Source: Gnetum montanum
Lineage: Eukaryota; Streptophyta; Gnetopsida; Gnetales; Gnetaceae
DNA: 35,944 bases
Assembly: GCA_015680685.1 (NCBI GenBank)
Contig: MNCI01006585.1
Coordinates: 364,965 to 400,908, forward strand
Direction of reading: 5' to 3'
Below are positions 23,801 to 30,930 of the stretch, in pieces. The translations under genes were made by a program, and so were the position numbers. Within the stretch, counting starts at the first letter, position 1, and each line of letters starts with the position of its first letter. The notes below the pieces were generated by a model. That model was given only the letters and a program-made list of their open reading frames with translations, was not told where the DNA came from and ran no database searches.

Positions 23801-26332
23801 ATTTTTTGAAAATATGATTTTACACAATTTTTACTTTGGTTGAAATTGTCTCTTGTCACCATTCTGAGTTCTTATATACTTACATGACCTATTTCTCCCT
23901 TATAGGATCCATTAGGGTTATAATAACTCTCATCCTGTCATAACTACTTCTTTCCTTCACAACCTTTAGCTATAATACTGTACAAAAATTACAAGGATTA
24001 GGTTAAACATATATGAAAGAGAACTTATCAATCAAATTTGACAGGGCTTTACAACCAGCTACCAACCTAATACTAACCCTGCTCCTTTCCCATCTGGGAT
24101 GGATACATGCAAATGGGCAAAAAAAACAACTCATGTAACCAATTCCATATTGTTAAGACAAGTCAAGGATGATGATGATGTTAAACATATATAATTAATC
24201 CTCATCAAAATTACTAGATGTAAAATCTTATAAACAATTATCATCATCATCATGGTGCCTTTATACCACAATATGGGCTAACTTGTTACGTTAGGCAAAG
24301 CATTTATTGAAGATTTTCTATGATCAGTTGTCTTTTTTATGCTATTAAACCTGAATGTATACTTTTTTGTCGCAACATAACCCCTTTAAAATCAGACTTG
24401 TACCTTGCTTAACTACAAGTCATATTCTTTTATAAACAATGCTTATAACAACCAAAATTAGTCTTTGATCTATATATTTACAACATATTTCATCCATTTC
24501 ATTTACAGTGTATTGATATGTATCCATTCAATTCATAGATTGTCATATTGGTTTATCCATTCTCTACTAACTGCTTTTTTGTTTTATCCATTTTCTACAC
24601 CTTAATCATCTATTGATTTTGGATGATGAACTATTGTTATATCCTTGTACCATGTTTGTGTTGTTGACTCCTTTCTTGAAATTCACCATGTCTCTATCCA
24701 CAACAAATCTTCAATCACAACTCTCTATTTGAAAGTTCTATCATCTTGACTACTCCAGTTGGATGGAACATTGCCAACTTATTTATCCATTGGCTTGCGA
24801 TAAGTCTATATTACATAGATTTGTTTTCTTCAGATGACTGCTCTTCTAGCAATCTATCATCTTGTGAGTAATCTCCCTTCATATATCTTAGGATTCTTAC
24901 TTCTTTATTCCTCCATTGGCTCCATGAATAGCTTCAGATGCTTGTAACACTCCTACTTTCTTGGCTCAATATATAAATAGGTTTATCTTCAGTTTCTTTA
25001 TATACATGTTCCTTTATTCAATCTCATATTTATCTTTTATGTCCTTGTTATTTTATATTCTATTTGCACATATATTCTTTGGTTTCTTCTCTTCATGTTT
25101 ATCTCTTCCAACTTATGCACCTTAATTAATAGTCACATCTTTTCATTTTTTACCTCTTTTCATATGTATTCTCAGGCCATATAGCCAACATAATAGTATA
25201 ACTTAAGAACATAACGATGTCTCGAAATACCCCTTAGCATTGAACCTGTGAATTGCACAACCACAAACTACATGTTTTAACCAAATGAGCTGGGGTTCAC
25301 TGACTAACTTAATGTAATCTGCTAAAATTAATGTAATCATCCGTTTATTTATTATACCAAATAAGAGCTTATTAGGATTGGTTTTTTGATTATCTGAAAA
25401 GTATATTCTAACACTGAACTACTCAATAGTAATAAAATGTCAAGTGTGCACATTTCCGAACCAGTAAAAATTTTAATGGGTAAGTAAATTATTTTACTCA
25501 TGAGGAGTTCCACTGGCAACTGTATGCCCTCAAATATCAGTTTTATTGTGTATATTCGGAACTGGGTTAAGACAAAATGAAGCCTCAAGCAGTAAAAAAA
25601 TTAACACATACCTGATACAGTAGCAGTAAAAAAAATTAACACATACCTGATACAGCAAAGACAGTTACCAATCTCTCGTGTGTGTTTAAAGTCAAGTAAA
25701 GTCTCATTCCACCATAGTTACTACTCTCTCAAAGTGAGAAAAGACATTAAATTAAAACACAAACAGCCTAGAAACTTAATTGGATTGATTAAAGACGATA
25801 CTCAACCATCCTAAGGCTACAAGATACTTAAGCTACTCCGTAAAATATCCGAAAATGAAAACCCAAATTAATGAAGTTACCAACCAATCTTACAAACCTC
25901 GATATCAGCTCGACCTTTGTCCTGGATCCTGAACGGAATGAGCCACACAGTGTAGGAGTACCTCCAATTCATCGAACAATTCACCCTTACATCAGAAGCC
26001 ACAATATTAATCACTGATTTTCCTAACTCCACAGAAGATGATTGCACATCAATCCCTGTGACACTGAAATTTGACATCTGAAACATTCCCTTCCCAAGTA
26101 TGGGAATACTCAGAGATTTTTCAATATCAGAAATGTTCAGATTGCTGAGGGCTTGCTGGGCATGGGAAACCAGAAAATCCTTCGCATACTCTGTGCCCTT
26201 GTTTGATAAAGTGATTTGGATGTGTCCCTCCTCGGTTGCGGAGCCGCTGGTTGACTGGAAACTCCCTTCAATTGTCCAGAAAACGATCAGAAAATGTACC
26301 AGAAGTTTCATGGGCTCCATATCAATTCTCAT
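8686..26332 (-). CDS. BPI/LBP-family protein gene (plant LBR type), six exons, complete
   Basis: Joining 26332-25898, 18518-18379, 17339-16988, 9791-9543, 9347-9222 and 8889-8686 on the minus strand gives one open frame of about 501 residues ending in TGA. Seen: a hydrophobic signal peptide (about residues 8-25), an N-terminal BPI barrel (exons 1-3), a C-terminal BPI barrel (exons 3-6), Cys119 and Cys171 at the places of the conserved BPI disulfide, and several N-glycosylation sequons in the first half. It is alignable end to end with the Arabidopsis LBR proteins (about 490 residues). Known of the family: secreted lipid-binding proteins; the plant members bind bacterial lipopolysaccharide and affect defence-gene responses. 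Inferred here: a secreted or apoplastic lipid/LPS-binding role. The first ATG is 26332; ATGs at 26320 and 26311 would also keep the signal peptide. No stop or frameshift interrupts the joined exons, unlike everything else in the window. Confidence 0.93.
8890..9221 (-). other. Intron 5 of the BPI/LBP gene (332 bp)
   Basis: A short AT-rich intron bounded by GTTACT and TTATGCAG. No repeat or open frame of note is seen inside it. Confidence 0.85.
9222..9347 (-). CDS. BPI/LBP gene exon 5
   Basis: This 126-nt phase-0 exon codes residues 393-434. It carries the family motif LKWSNIGNLHIGLIQ. The acceptor is TTTTGCAG| and the donor is CAG|GTTACT. It is separated from exon 4 by the shortest intron of the gene (195 bp). 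Confidence 0.92.
9543..9791 (-). CDS. BPI/LBP gene exon 4
   Basis: This 249-nt exon in phase 0 at both ends codes residues 310-392. It contains the well-conserved strings ASWRLIIPELYNKYP and SVSSPPRLTV, characteristic of the C-terminal barrel of plant BPI/LBP proteins. The acceptor is TGTAACAG| and the donor is ATG|GTAAAA. Confidence 0.93.
10412..10690 (+). repeat. tRNA-derived SINE candidate
   Basis: The 5' part has an RNA polymerase III A box (TAGCTCACTGG, 10430-10440) followed by GTTAGAGC, as in tRNA D arms, and a B box (AGTTTGATCCC, 10475-10485), at tRNA-like spacing. The body (about 10510-10690) recurs at 11290-11342/14175-14290 and, inverted, at 24236-24420. Head plus recurring body is the structure of a tRNA-derived SINE. 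Against this, I see no clear poly(A) tail or target duplication, and the other copies lack a recognisable tRNA head. Confidence 0.5.
11230..11342 (+). repeat. Second copy of the SINE-like repeat, left part
   Basis: The segment around 11290-11340 (ending ATGCTATCAAGTAGACAGCTGG) matches 10515-10565 with substitutions. The copy is interrupted at 11342 by a LINE and resumes at 14175. The left limit is uncertain. Confidence 0.45.
11603..11970 (+). pseudogene. LINE ORF1, 5' part (start and first half of DUF4283)
   Basis: From ATG 11603 a frame runs MASSPTDFMAEIKGN onward and stops at an in-frame TAA near 11776. After a frameshift it continues as a DUF4283 segment containing NRILANGTWFFGARGLALAKW (about 11850-11920). 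DUF4283 is found in gag-like ORF1 proteins of plant LINEs. The frame is broken at 11971 by an insertion and resumes at 12642. Confidence 0.7.
11921..11970 (+). repeat. 50-bp direct repeat, left copy
   Basis: It begins GCACCTAGGGGTGC and ends AATTCCCATTT. It is identical to 12642-12691 except one G/A difference, with weaker similarity for about 8 bp beyond. It codes the DUF4283 stretch that is duplicated around the 671-bp insertion. Confidence 0.85.
11971..12641. mobile_element. 671-bp insertion inside LINE ORF1, possible solo LTR
   Basis: It splits DUF4283 and is bounded by a 50-bp direct repeat (11921-11970 and 12642-12691, 49 of 50 identical). On the minus strand it begins TGTTGGAAAAATG, like many copia LTR starts, and the far end has CTTCCAAT, suggesting an imperfect TG...CA terminus. 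It contains GATTTACGTGGTTC, a motif I associate with some plant LTR-type insertions. Identity is uncertain; the long flanking repeat is not a normal LTR target duplication. Confidence 0.45.
12642..12691 (+). repeat. 50-bp direct repeat, right copy
   Basis: This is the partner of 11921-11970. This copy is continuous with the downstream DUF4283 coding frame, whereas the left copy is continuous with the upstream frame. Confidence 0.85.
12642..13010 (+). pseudogene. LINE ORF1, 3' part (second half of DUF4283 and decayed zinc knuckle)
   Basis: The frame restarts within the duplicated segment (HLGVQSNPKLFQRIPI). One stop follows where DUF4283 proteins usually have Trp (TGA for TGG). It continues through MKFWEPSFLDQTI and KLDKVTASLSKMVLAR. 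Near 12965-13010 a CCHC knuckle pattern is visible with its second and fourth cysteines changed to Tyr (TAT and TAC, single G-to-A changes). Several stops follow. Confidence 0.7.
14175..14300 (+). repeat. Second copy of the SINE-like repeat, right part
   Basis: The sequence from the target duplication (AGTAAACAGCTGG) onward matches 10556-10675, including ATAGAAAATCATCTTCAAAT and the CAGCCCATA...GAAGGCA...ATAATGATATACA series. It is the continuation of the copy broken at 11342. Confidence 0.55.
14325..14775. other. Unassigned intron segment
   Basis: AT-rich sequence. The part 14325-14450 has a weak tRNA-like look (TTTAGGCAAATTGG and GTCAAAAGTTCAACTCC), but the boxes are about 80 bp apart and degenerate, so no RNA gene is called. 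Confidence 0.3.
14776..15430 (-). pseudogene. Ty1/copia RNase H fragment (end of pol)
   Basis: Reading the minus strand with frame changes gives the order of a copia pol C-terminus: a GGTLLIRLYFPRTKKLNLIG stretch (15390-15330), a TQAP.SGYLVSF stretch, MEAEY followed by ALEESRKILIWL (about 15220-15170), FCDN.S (about 15115) and MKNPVHHKISKHIEIN (about 15090-15040). It contains stops and frameshifts throughout. No LTR is recognised on either side, so it is a fragment inside intron 3. Confidence 0.7.
16988..17339 (-). CDS. BPI/LBP gene exon 3 (link between the barrels)
   Basis: This 352-nt exon completes the split glycine codon and codes residues up to 309. It covers the end of the N-terminal barrel (RRAVESAITENL, then LLNFPKVVEI), the segment SIHIGVDGLFVEI, and the start of the C-terminal barrel (PSKMLEIALTEDVLNSA). 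The acceptor is GCATATAG| and the donor is GAT|GTAACG. The donor is acceptable but not strong. Intron 3 is phase 0. Confidence 0.9.
17340..18378 (-). other. Intron 2 of the BPI/LBP gene (1.0 kb)
   Basis: It is bounded by GTATGT and GCATATAG, a good donor and acceptor. It is AT-rich with no recognised repeat or coding remnant. Confidence 0.85.
18379..18518 (-). CDS. BPI/LBP gene exon 2
   Basis: This 140-nt exon codes residues 146-192 and ends in phase 2. It contains the second conserved cysteine (Cys171, in LECGTYLKDI) and the family motif GGLSWLYQG, whose last glycine codon is split by intron 2. The acceptor is TTGAAG| and the donor is GG|GTATGT. The neighbouring introns are 7.4 kb and 1.0 kb. 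Confidence 0.9.
19880..20590 (+). repeat. Diverged direct repeat, copy A
   Basis: Shared landmarks with copy B are TATCCTTGTAC, the string AGTTGGATGGAA followed by TTGCCAACTTATTTATC, CATTGGCTTG and GATAAGTCTATAT, then TTCCTCCATT...ATGAAT.GCTTCA.ATGCTTGT near 20545-20580. Copy A has about 350 bp (20175-20525) with no counterpart in copy B. The nature of the repeat is unknown. Confidence 0.5.
20890..21770 (-). pseudogene. Decayed coiled-coil reading frame, element-encoded?
   Basis: From ATG 21770 (MAKVDEHYLTNKTVDSL) the minus strand shows a broken protein. Its best part, about 21545-21095, is strongly Lys/Glu/Leu-rich and heptad-like (DNLERLLHYVINDNKQLRQD, then KVATKDKLEKVDKYDELL, then AELKLKNEIEILKKRF), with stops at TAG, TAG and TGA. 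After a frameshift it goes on as VAECQKLKDELKKYRGEMLE to about 20890. At least five stops or shifts exist, so it is not a working exon. A primer-site-like motif lies just upstream. I do not recognise the family; a retroelement gag-like protein is one possibility. Confidence 0.5.
21804..21814 (-). other. Primer-binding-site-like motif
   Basis: The minus strand reads TTTTGGCATCA, close to the TGGTATCAGAGC used by many plant LTR elements primed by initiator tRNA-Met. It lies 34 bp before the ATG of the coiled-coil frame, and TGATGATGC just outside it could be an LTR edge. It is suggestive only. Confidence 0.3.
22354..22475 (+). repeat. Imperfect tandem duplication of about 60 bp with a palindrome
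   Basis: Two adjacent units share GTTGCA, TATTTG.ATG.TCACAGTGAGCA and AAGATAA.AG. The first unit contains the perfect palindrome GCTCACAGTGAGC (22387-22399); the second has GTTCACAGTGAGC. No function is apparent. Confidence 0.6.
22590..22740 (+). repeat. SINE-like block, low confidence
   Basis: The region GGTCGGTGGGTGAGTGAAAGC followed by ACACCCAGGCTCAAATGTAGG resembles degenerate pol III A and B boxes of a tRNA-derived SINE. No second copy in the window and no target duplication were found. Confidence 0.3.
24236..24420 (-). repeat. Third copy of the SINE-like repeat, inverted
   Basis: Read on the minus strand, it contains CATAGAAAATCTTC, then TTAGCCCATATTG and AAGGCACCATGATGATG, matching the bodies at 10560-10650 and 14187-14270 in order and spacing. 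It sits in intron 1. Confidence 0.45.
24560..24970 (+). repeat. Diverged direct repeat, copy B
   Basis: This is the partner of 19880-20590, in the same orientation and the same intron, with the landmark strings in the same order. It reads as an old dispersed repeat without coding remnants. Confidence 0.5.
25588..25655 (-). repeat. Perfect tandem duplication of a 33-34 bp unit carrying a splice-donor-like site
   Basis: The unit (plus strand AGCAGTAAAA...CTGATACAG) occurs twice with only one extra A in the second copy, so the duplication is young. On the minus strand each copy contains TATCAG|GTATGTGTT, a better 5' splice site than the real donor of exon 1, which lies about 250 bp upstream in the transcript. 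Confidence 0.85.
25898..26332 (-). CDS. BPI/LBP gene exon 1 (signal peptide and start of N-terminal barrel)
   Basis: This exon codes residues 1-145. It holds the signal peptide, the mature N-terminus with the motif NKGTEYAKDFL, sequons NIS, NFS and NCS, and Cys119 in VNCSMNW. The exon ends GAG|GTTTGT. This donor is weak; a stronger-looking GTAAGA lies four bases downstream but would shift the frame into exon 2. The chosen donor gives a junction (ADIE-FKDLEVG) whose length matches plant LBR proteins. Confidence 0.9.
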
Positions 26333-26344
26333 TTCTGTAACCAA

Positions 26345-27042
26345 TTTTAGGGATGCTTACTGCAGCCCATAAACACTTGAAGGATCGGGTCTGCAAATGC
26401 GTGTTCACCGCATATATGAAGACCACTAAAAGATTCCTCCGGGCAAATGCGTGCCCTTGCACTCCACGTCCGCTGAGCAATAACTACAAGAAAGTCCAGG
26501 AAATTGGAGATCTCTATCAAGTTTCCTCTTCAGATCAATGGCTAAATGTTCTGGGTCAAGCAAAATTTCCCCAGGCAGGGTTTTGGCCATTCACCAGTGA
26601 TAAATGGATAAGCAAAATCTCATGGCAGCCTCTGCGTAATGCGGTTTTGTTTTCAGAGACTCTTTTGCTTCAGCAGTGATGGAGGCATATTTCAGCAATA
26701 AATGTGGGTAGGTGTAGGAATCACCTTTGATGCAGGTTTCAGTCATAACTGTACCAACATTTAATGTCAACATGAGAAGAGAAGTGTTGGAGACGGGAGT
26801 TGTTGCCTATATTACGTGTACTTGGAGTGAACTTAATTACGTAGTGACCACCTGGTCTTAGGCTTTACACTCGAACTTAACGGAAATAAAAGTTCCTTAA
26901 ATTTTGAATAAATTGATAATATCATTAGAGTATATTTTCTCAAAATTGGCCGTTGGTTTAGATAATTCTATCAAGGAAGCTTTTTGAAATCTAGTGGATT
27001 TTCTACTCTAAGGAATCCTTAGTAAGCCAGTTGATTCATTTA
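26345..27042. other. 5' flank of the BPI/LBP gene
   Basis: The first 300 bp probably hold the promoter. A plus-strand frame at 26353-26679 (108 codons, Trp- and Lys-rich) is open but matches nothing I know. Positions 26820-27042 are AT-rich and grade into a LINE remnant whose 5' limit is not visible. Confidence 0.5.
26411..26419 (-). promoter_or_regulatory. Candidate TATA box of the BPI/LBP gene
   Basis: The minus strand reads TCATATATG about 80 bp upstream of the first ATG. It would place transcription start near 26385 and give a 5' UTR of about 50 nt. The surrounding 26340-26600 is more GC-balanced than the rest of the window, and the string GCAAATGCGTG occurs twice (near 26393 and 26444). 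No experimental support can be read from sequence. Confidence 0.3.
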
Positions 27043-27400
27043 GTGAATTTTAATAGTTATGTTGGACCTATGAGAGTAGAATATGAAAGAATTAATAAAG
27101 GAAATAAATTTGGAGAATGAATTGATGTAGGAAATTTATTGATAGAAAGTGCTTGTGATATTGTAATTACAAATACCTATTTCAGAAGAAGGATGAACAT
27201 TTAATTACATATAAAAATAGTATAGATAAAACAAAAGTTGTTTATTTCTTGCTACACAAAGAAACTAGTCATTTGCAAACATTGTAGAGTGATATTAGAA
27301 AAGAGCCTTACAACTCAACTTTTACCAATGGTAGCATAAGAAAATAGACTAAATGCATAAAATGATGGAATTTGAAGTATGACATAACCCTATTTAAGGA
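27043..27400 (+). pseudogene. RTE-type LINE endonuclease remnant
   Basis: The plus strand shows VNFNSYVG, the decayed GDFNAHVG endonuclease motif, then GNKFGE.IDVGNLLIESA and DIVITNTYFRR. After a one-base shift it continues with EHLITYKNS and a further weak stretch to about 27345. This is the order found in apurinic-type endonucleases of RTE LINEs. Stops and shifts break it. Confidence 0.65.
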
Positions 27401-27559
27401 ACAAAAAGCATTTACAATTGGGATTATTCTATAAATATTATTTGGGGCCAAATGAGGAAAGGATATTTTGCTAAAACAAAAGTGAAAAAGTACATTCCAA
27501 AGGGAAATATAATGATAGAATGATAAAACACATGTTATTCGAATTTTTTAAAAAACAAA

Positions 27560-27745
27560 TGCTTTAAAGAATACTAAGTGTATATTGAGTAGTCATATAT
27601 TATGACAATGGAATAATTTGGCCCTCCTATTAACATAGTGGGCATTGGCCCAACAAGATCCATATGTAGAAGATGAAATGATTTTTCGTTCTTTATCATG
27701 TGAGAGTTGTGAGGAGAATTGGTTTGATGTTGTGAGGGCATGTTT
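27560..27745 (-). pseudogene. Ty1/copia integrase fragment
   Basis: The minus strand encodes KSFHLLHMDLVGPMPTML then GGPNYSIVIIYDYS, the start of the copia integrase core including the first catalytic Asp (HMDLVGP). Frames just upstream (to about 27745) fit the preceding HHCC region poorly, and downstream sequence to about 27560 gives KKFE with stops. It lies between two parts of an RTE LINE, so it probably marks a copia insertion. Confidence 0.65.
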
Positions 27746-27904
27746 TTATTGAGTAATATGGTTACTTATGATGTCTCCTTTTTCATTGAGATAGTTTTTT
27801 ATTCAAGGCTTTAATTTTCATGATTTCTTCACCATTGGGTTTGTTGATAATATAGAAATTGCTCTTGAAAAGTCACCATTTCCAAAAGTGGAAACCAAGA
27901 AGCT

Positions 27905-28056
27905 AATCTAGTATACAAAATGCTAGAGGAGGCAAAATTAGTAGTAACTAAAGCAAAACACAAAACTTTGGATGATTTCTATGAAAAACTAAGAATAAAG
28001 AATGGAGAAAAATCTATATACAAACCGAAAAAAATAAATAAAAAGCAAAACTATGT
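27905..28056 (+). pseudogene. RTE-type LINE remnant, second part
   Basis: The plus strand reads YKMLEEAKLVVTKAKHKT, then LDDFYEKLRIKNGEKSIYK and KKINKKQNY. This matches the linker between endonuclease and reverse transcriptase of plant RTE LINEs (pattern YxKLxTKEGEKxIYK). It ends at 28057, where the LTR of the gypsy element R1 starts, so R1 landed in this LINE. Confidence 0.65.
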
Positions 28057-28119
28057 TGATAAGCATCAATGTGTCATGTTGATGGGCCCTTGTTGACATG
28101 GCCTTATCAATGGGTCTTC

Positions 28120-28158
28120 GTTGATGGGGCCACATTTACATCATGTTGCCCCATCGAC
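28120..28158 (+). repeat. Inverted repeat in U3 of the R1 LTR
   Basis: GTTGATGGGGC (28120-28130) and GCCCCATCGAC (28148-28158) form a near-perfect inverted repeat with a 17-nt loop, ending about 33 bp before the TATA box. Variants of GTTGATGGGCC also occur upstream at about 28078-28115, so U3 is built of short degenerate repeats. Confidence 0.7.
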
Positions 28159-28191
28159 AAGGCCCTATTGATGTAGTATTGTAGCAAAAAC

Positions 28192-28199
28192 TATAAATA
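28192..28199 (+). promoter_or_regulatory. TATA box of the R1 LTR
   Basis: TATAAATA lies 135 bp into the LTR. The same sequence occurs at the equivalent place in the R2 LTR (33886-33893), which supports it as the element's promoter. Confidence 0.65.
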
Positions 28200-28969
28200 C
28201 AAGCTCCCAACCATGTTTATGGGAAAAAAAAGTCATAGTAGTAGCAAAGCTTCTGCAATTTGTCCATTTGAAAGTTAGAATATTTTCCCCGAGTGTCGGC
28301 AACAAGAGTCATTGAGTGTATGGATCTTTATTCGAGCACTGTTGTACCTAAACCGCACCAGTGTGTGGCAATAAAGACGAGCTTCTTGATATCCTTGCAG
28401 CATTCTGGATAGGTTAAATGTTTTATTTATGCATTCATTATTTTTATTAAATATTCAATCAATTAAGCTAAATCAAACTTTAATTAATTACGTTAAATAA
28501 ATTAAGTACATAAGTACGACCACTTCAAGCGTAAACACATATTCGCTTAGTAATCCTAGCAGCACTATTGCTTGGTGCACCCAGTAGTGTAGTGCTTGGT
28601 AACCCAGCAATGGATACGTGAGTTCATAACATGTACAGAAAGTGGGATCAGATGCTTATGTTAGAAACTAGCTAGAGACCAGTTAGTTAGTTAAATTAAG
28701 TTAGTCATTAAATTACTTCATCTCTCTCTTTAAGCATCAAAACCATAAAACATAACATGATAAAAATCATATGCCTCAATTACACTTAACCATACCTTTG
28801 TAATTTCACAAGTGTAATTGGGAAGACAATGAACGACCTTAGGGCAAGATTCACTTCCTAGAAGATTAGTGCACTAGAAACTAGAGAGTCCATGAAATTC
28901 AATCAGATCATGCATGAACACTTTGTGATTCGTGTGGTTAGGCGTAGAGGTACCTTCACCGCTCCTCAT

Positions 28970-28987
28970 TGGCATTGTTGCTAAGGA
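28970..28987 (+). other. Primer-binding site of R1 (tRNA-Asp type)
   Basis: TGGCATTGTTGCTAAGGA lies one base after the LTR, the same spacing as in L1. Against TGGCGCCGTTGCCGGGGA it differs only by C-to-T and G-to-A transitions. Confidence 0.8.
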
Positions 28988-29254
28988 CTTTTTTTGTTGA
29001 ACATGCGCTATCTAGGTTTAGTAAATATTATTAATATCATTGGACGAACCCCAAGGTCAACATCATTCCCAAATAACATAGCTACAAGAGCACACTGATG
29101 TTTTATTATTTGCAAAATGTCTTCTTCTCACAAGTGAAATGATACAAAACCATTAGTCCCACAAGAGTGCAAAGTGATATATACTCATCAAGATGAGTAT
29201 GTGCCTGATTTCACCTTCATCCTCCATTAGAATAAGCAACTGCAATGACGTGAT

Positions 29255-30930
29255 ATGGAAGGAAACATTGTATTGCCCCCTGATCAATCTGTGCCTGAGA
29301 TGTTGCTTCAAACTCTAAAGAAGTTGTTAGGTATCTCAAATCTTCAAGAGGAATATGTTGTGAATGGTTATGATGCTCAGGACTATTGTCCCACTAACAC
29401 ACAATGTAAGTGAGATCAACATTAGGAGAGGCATCATGAGGATGTTAAGGGAAAATGGTTCACTAATCCCTTATTCCTATTGAACCAAGATGACAATGAA
29501 AACCTTACCTCTGAGGGCTCTTAGCATGAAGATTCTCTACCCTTTGTTATTGGTGAAGAGGGTGTGACCCTAAATTTGCAGTCTACAATTCACAATTCAA
29601 GTTTAGGAAAAGATGGCAGCCAAGGTAAGGGATTGAACAAGCATCAAGATGATATGAAAAATAATGAAAATGGCCATAATAACTGAAGGGGAGTTAATAG
29701 AACCCATGGTGGTGGAAGTCCTCCTCCCTCTTCGCCCTCTTTATCTGAATCTCTCTCTTCTTCTTCTTCTGATTTTAAGAGACACCACAGAAGAAAAAAC
29801 CATGATGGAGGTGAGTATTAAGGTAATAATACTAATTGTCATGCCCATAATAATCAGAGGGGTAACAAAGGACATTATTGACAACAACAAAATACTGATG
29901 ATGATGAGCCTTTATTAGCAACTCAAAGCATGCTTAACATTGTAGAAGCAGTTAAGATCCCAACTAGGCATATGAAGGATAGTCAGATTAAGCGCTTAGA
30001 CATGAATAATATCCCAAGATTTGAGAGGTGGGGGGTATAACTCTAATTTGCAAACACATTTATAAGCTTTCCACGATGTTTGTGCCTAACAAAACATTGA
30101 AAATGATTGGCAAAAACTCAAACTCTTCCCCATGACACTTATCAAGGAAGCTGAAAGCTGGTATCGGACCTTGAAACTAGAATCCATTCATAGATGGAGT
30201 ACCATGTTAGAGCTATTTAATGACAAATATTAGATGTACTCTAGAGTGTCTAACTTGAAAAGGCAAATAGGGAACACATGAACCCTTGGATGTCACCATG
30301 GGTAGATACTATTCTCTCTTACATTGATGCCCTAGCCATGGTTATTCTTAGAGGAAACAACTTTGCCACATCATAGATGGGCTTAGAGCAAAAACTAGAA
30401 GAACTCTTGGCATTTATGCCCAAGGGAGATTATCCAAATTAAGAGCTCACTAGATCTAAAGGCTAATAGAGCAAGAAGCAAAAGAAGGTGAGTTGCGAAA
30501 AAGAGAAAGTGCAAAAGAATATAATAGGGACCCTTCCACGAGGAAATAGGAGGTTTGATTCTATGACGAGGAGGAGTCACCACTTGATGATGTGGTGAAT
30601 AGGAAAACCTTGCCCATACAAAAATCTATTTCTGATATTTTGGCAAAGGTTGACAAATTATGGAACTCTTTGGATGAAAAATTCCAAACTGCTTTGAAGA
30701 TTGCTGAAGAATCCAAAGAGCAAAATAATGATCATGATAGTAGGTGGCAGAAAAAACCTAAATGTGCCTACCAGAGAGGTAAGGGAAAAGCTACTATAGT
30801 AGAAGAAGTTGTGGAGATAGACTCTGATGATGATGTTGGTTGTGACATTTGTCAATATGAACATCCTAAGGAATGTTGCCCTATAGTGTTACACTTACAA
30901 GAGTATGGGATGTACGCGCTAAATCCTTGA
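29255..30930 (+). pseudogene. R1 gag
   Basis: It starts MEGNIVLPPDQSVPEMLLQT and has a His/Asn/Ser-rich middle (29600-29900). The gag domain follows with WQKLKLFPMTLIKEAESWYR, HRWSTMLELFNDKY and YSRVSNLKRQ (about 30105-30270), then a long open stretch (30592-30930) ending with the knuckle CDICQYEHPKECCP. It is interrupted by many stops, mostly TAG or TAA where L1 keeps a sense codon. Confidence 0.8.

Larger units (their letters stand above)
18519..25897 (-). other. Intron 1 of the BPI/LBP gene (7.4 kb)
   Basis: It is bounded by GTTTGT and TTGAAG. It contains a decayed coiled-coil frame next to a primer-site-like motif (20890-21815), a diverged direct-repeat pair (near 19880-20590 and 24560-24970), an inverted copy of the intron-3 SINE-like repeat (24236-24420), a SINE-like block (22590-22740) and two small tandem duplications. 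The stretches 18519-19870 and 22760-24230 are AT-rich and otherwise unassigned. Confidence 0.85.
28057..28968 (+). repeat. 5' LTR of R1 (912 bp)
   Basis: It begins TGATAAGC and ends GCTCCTCA, one base before the primer site. It aligns with the L1 and R2 LTRs, for example GTTAGAATATTTTCCC and GTATGG...CTTTATTCGAG shared with R2. The U3 part before the TATA box is about 135 bp and repeat-rich. Confidence 0.8.

Noticed and set aside
23100-24260. GATGAT/ATCATC short runs (23100, 24170, 24240)
   Set aside because: These are simple trinucleotide microsatellites of a few units, common in plant DNA.
26333-26344. A longer N-terminus of the BPI/LBP protein starting at 26344
   Set aside because: The codon there is TTG, not ATG. 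The first ATG in frame is at 26332.
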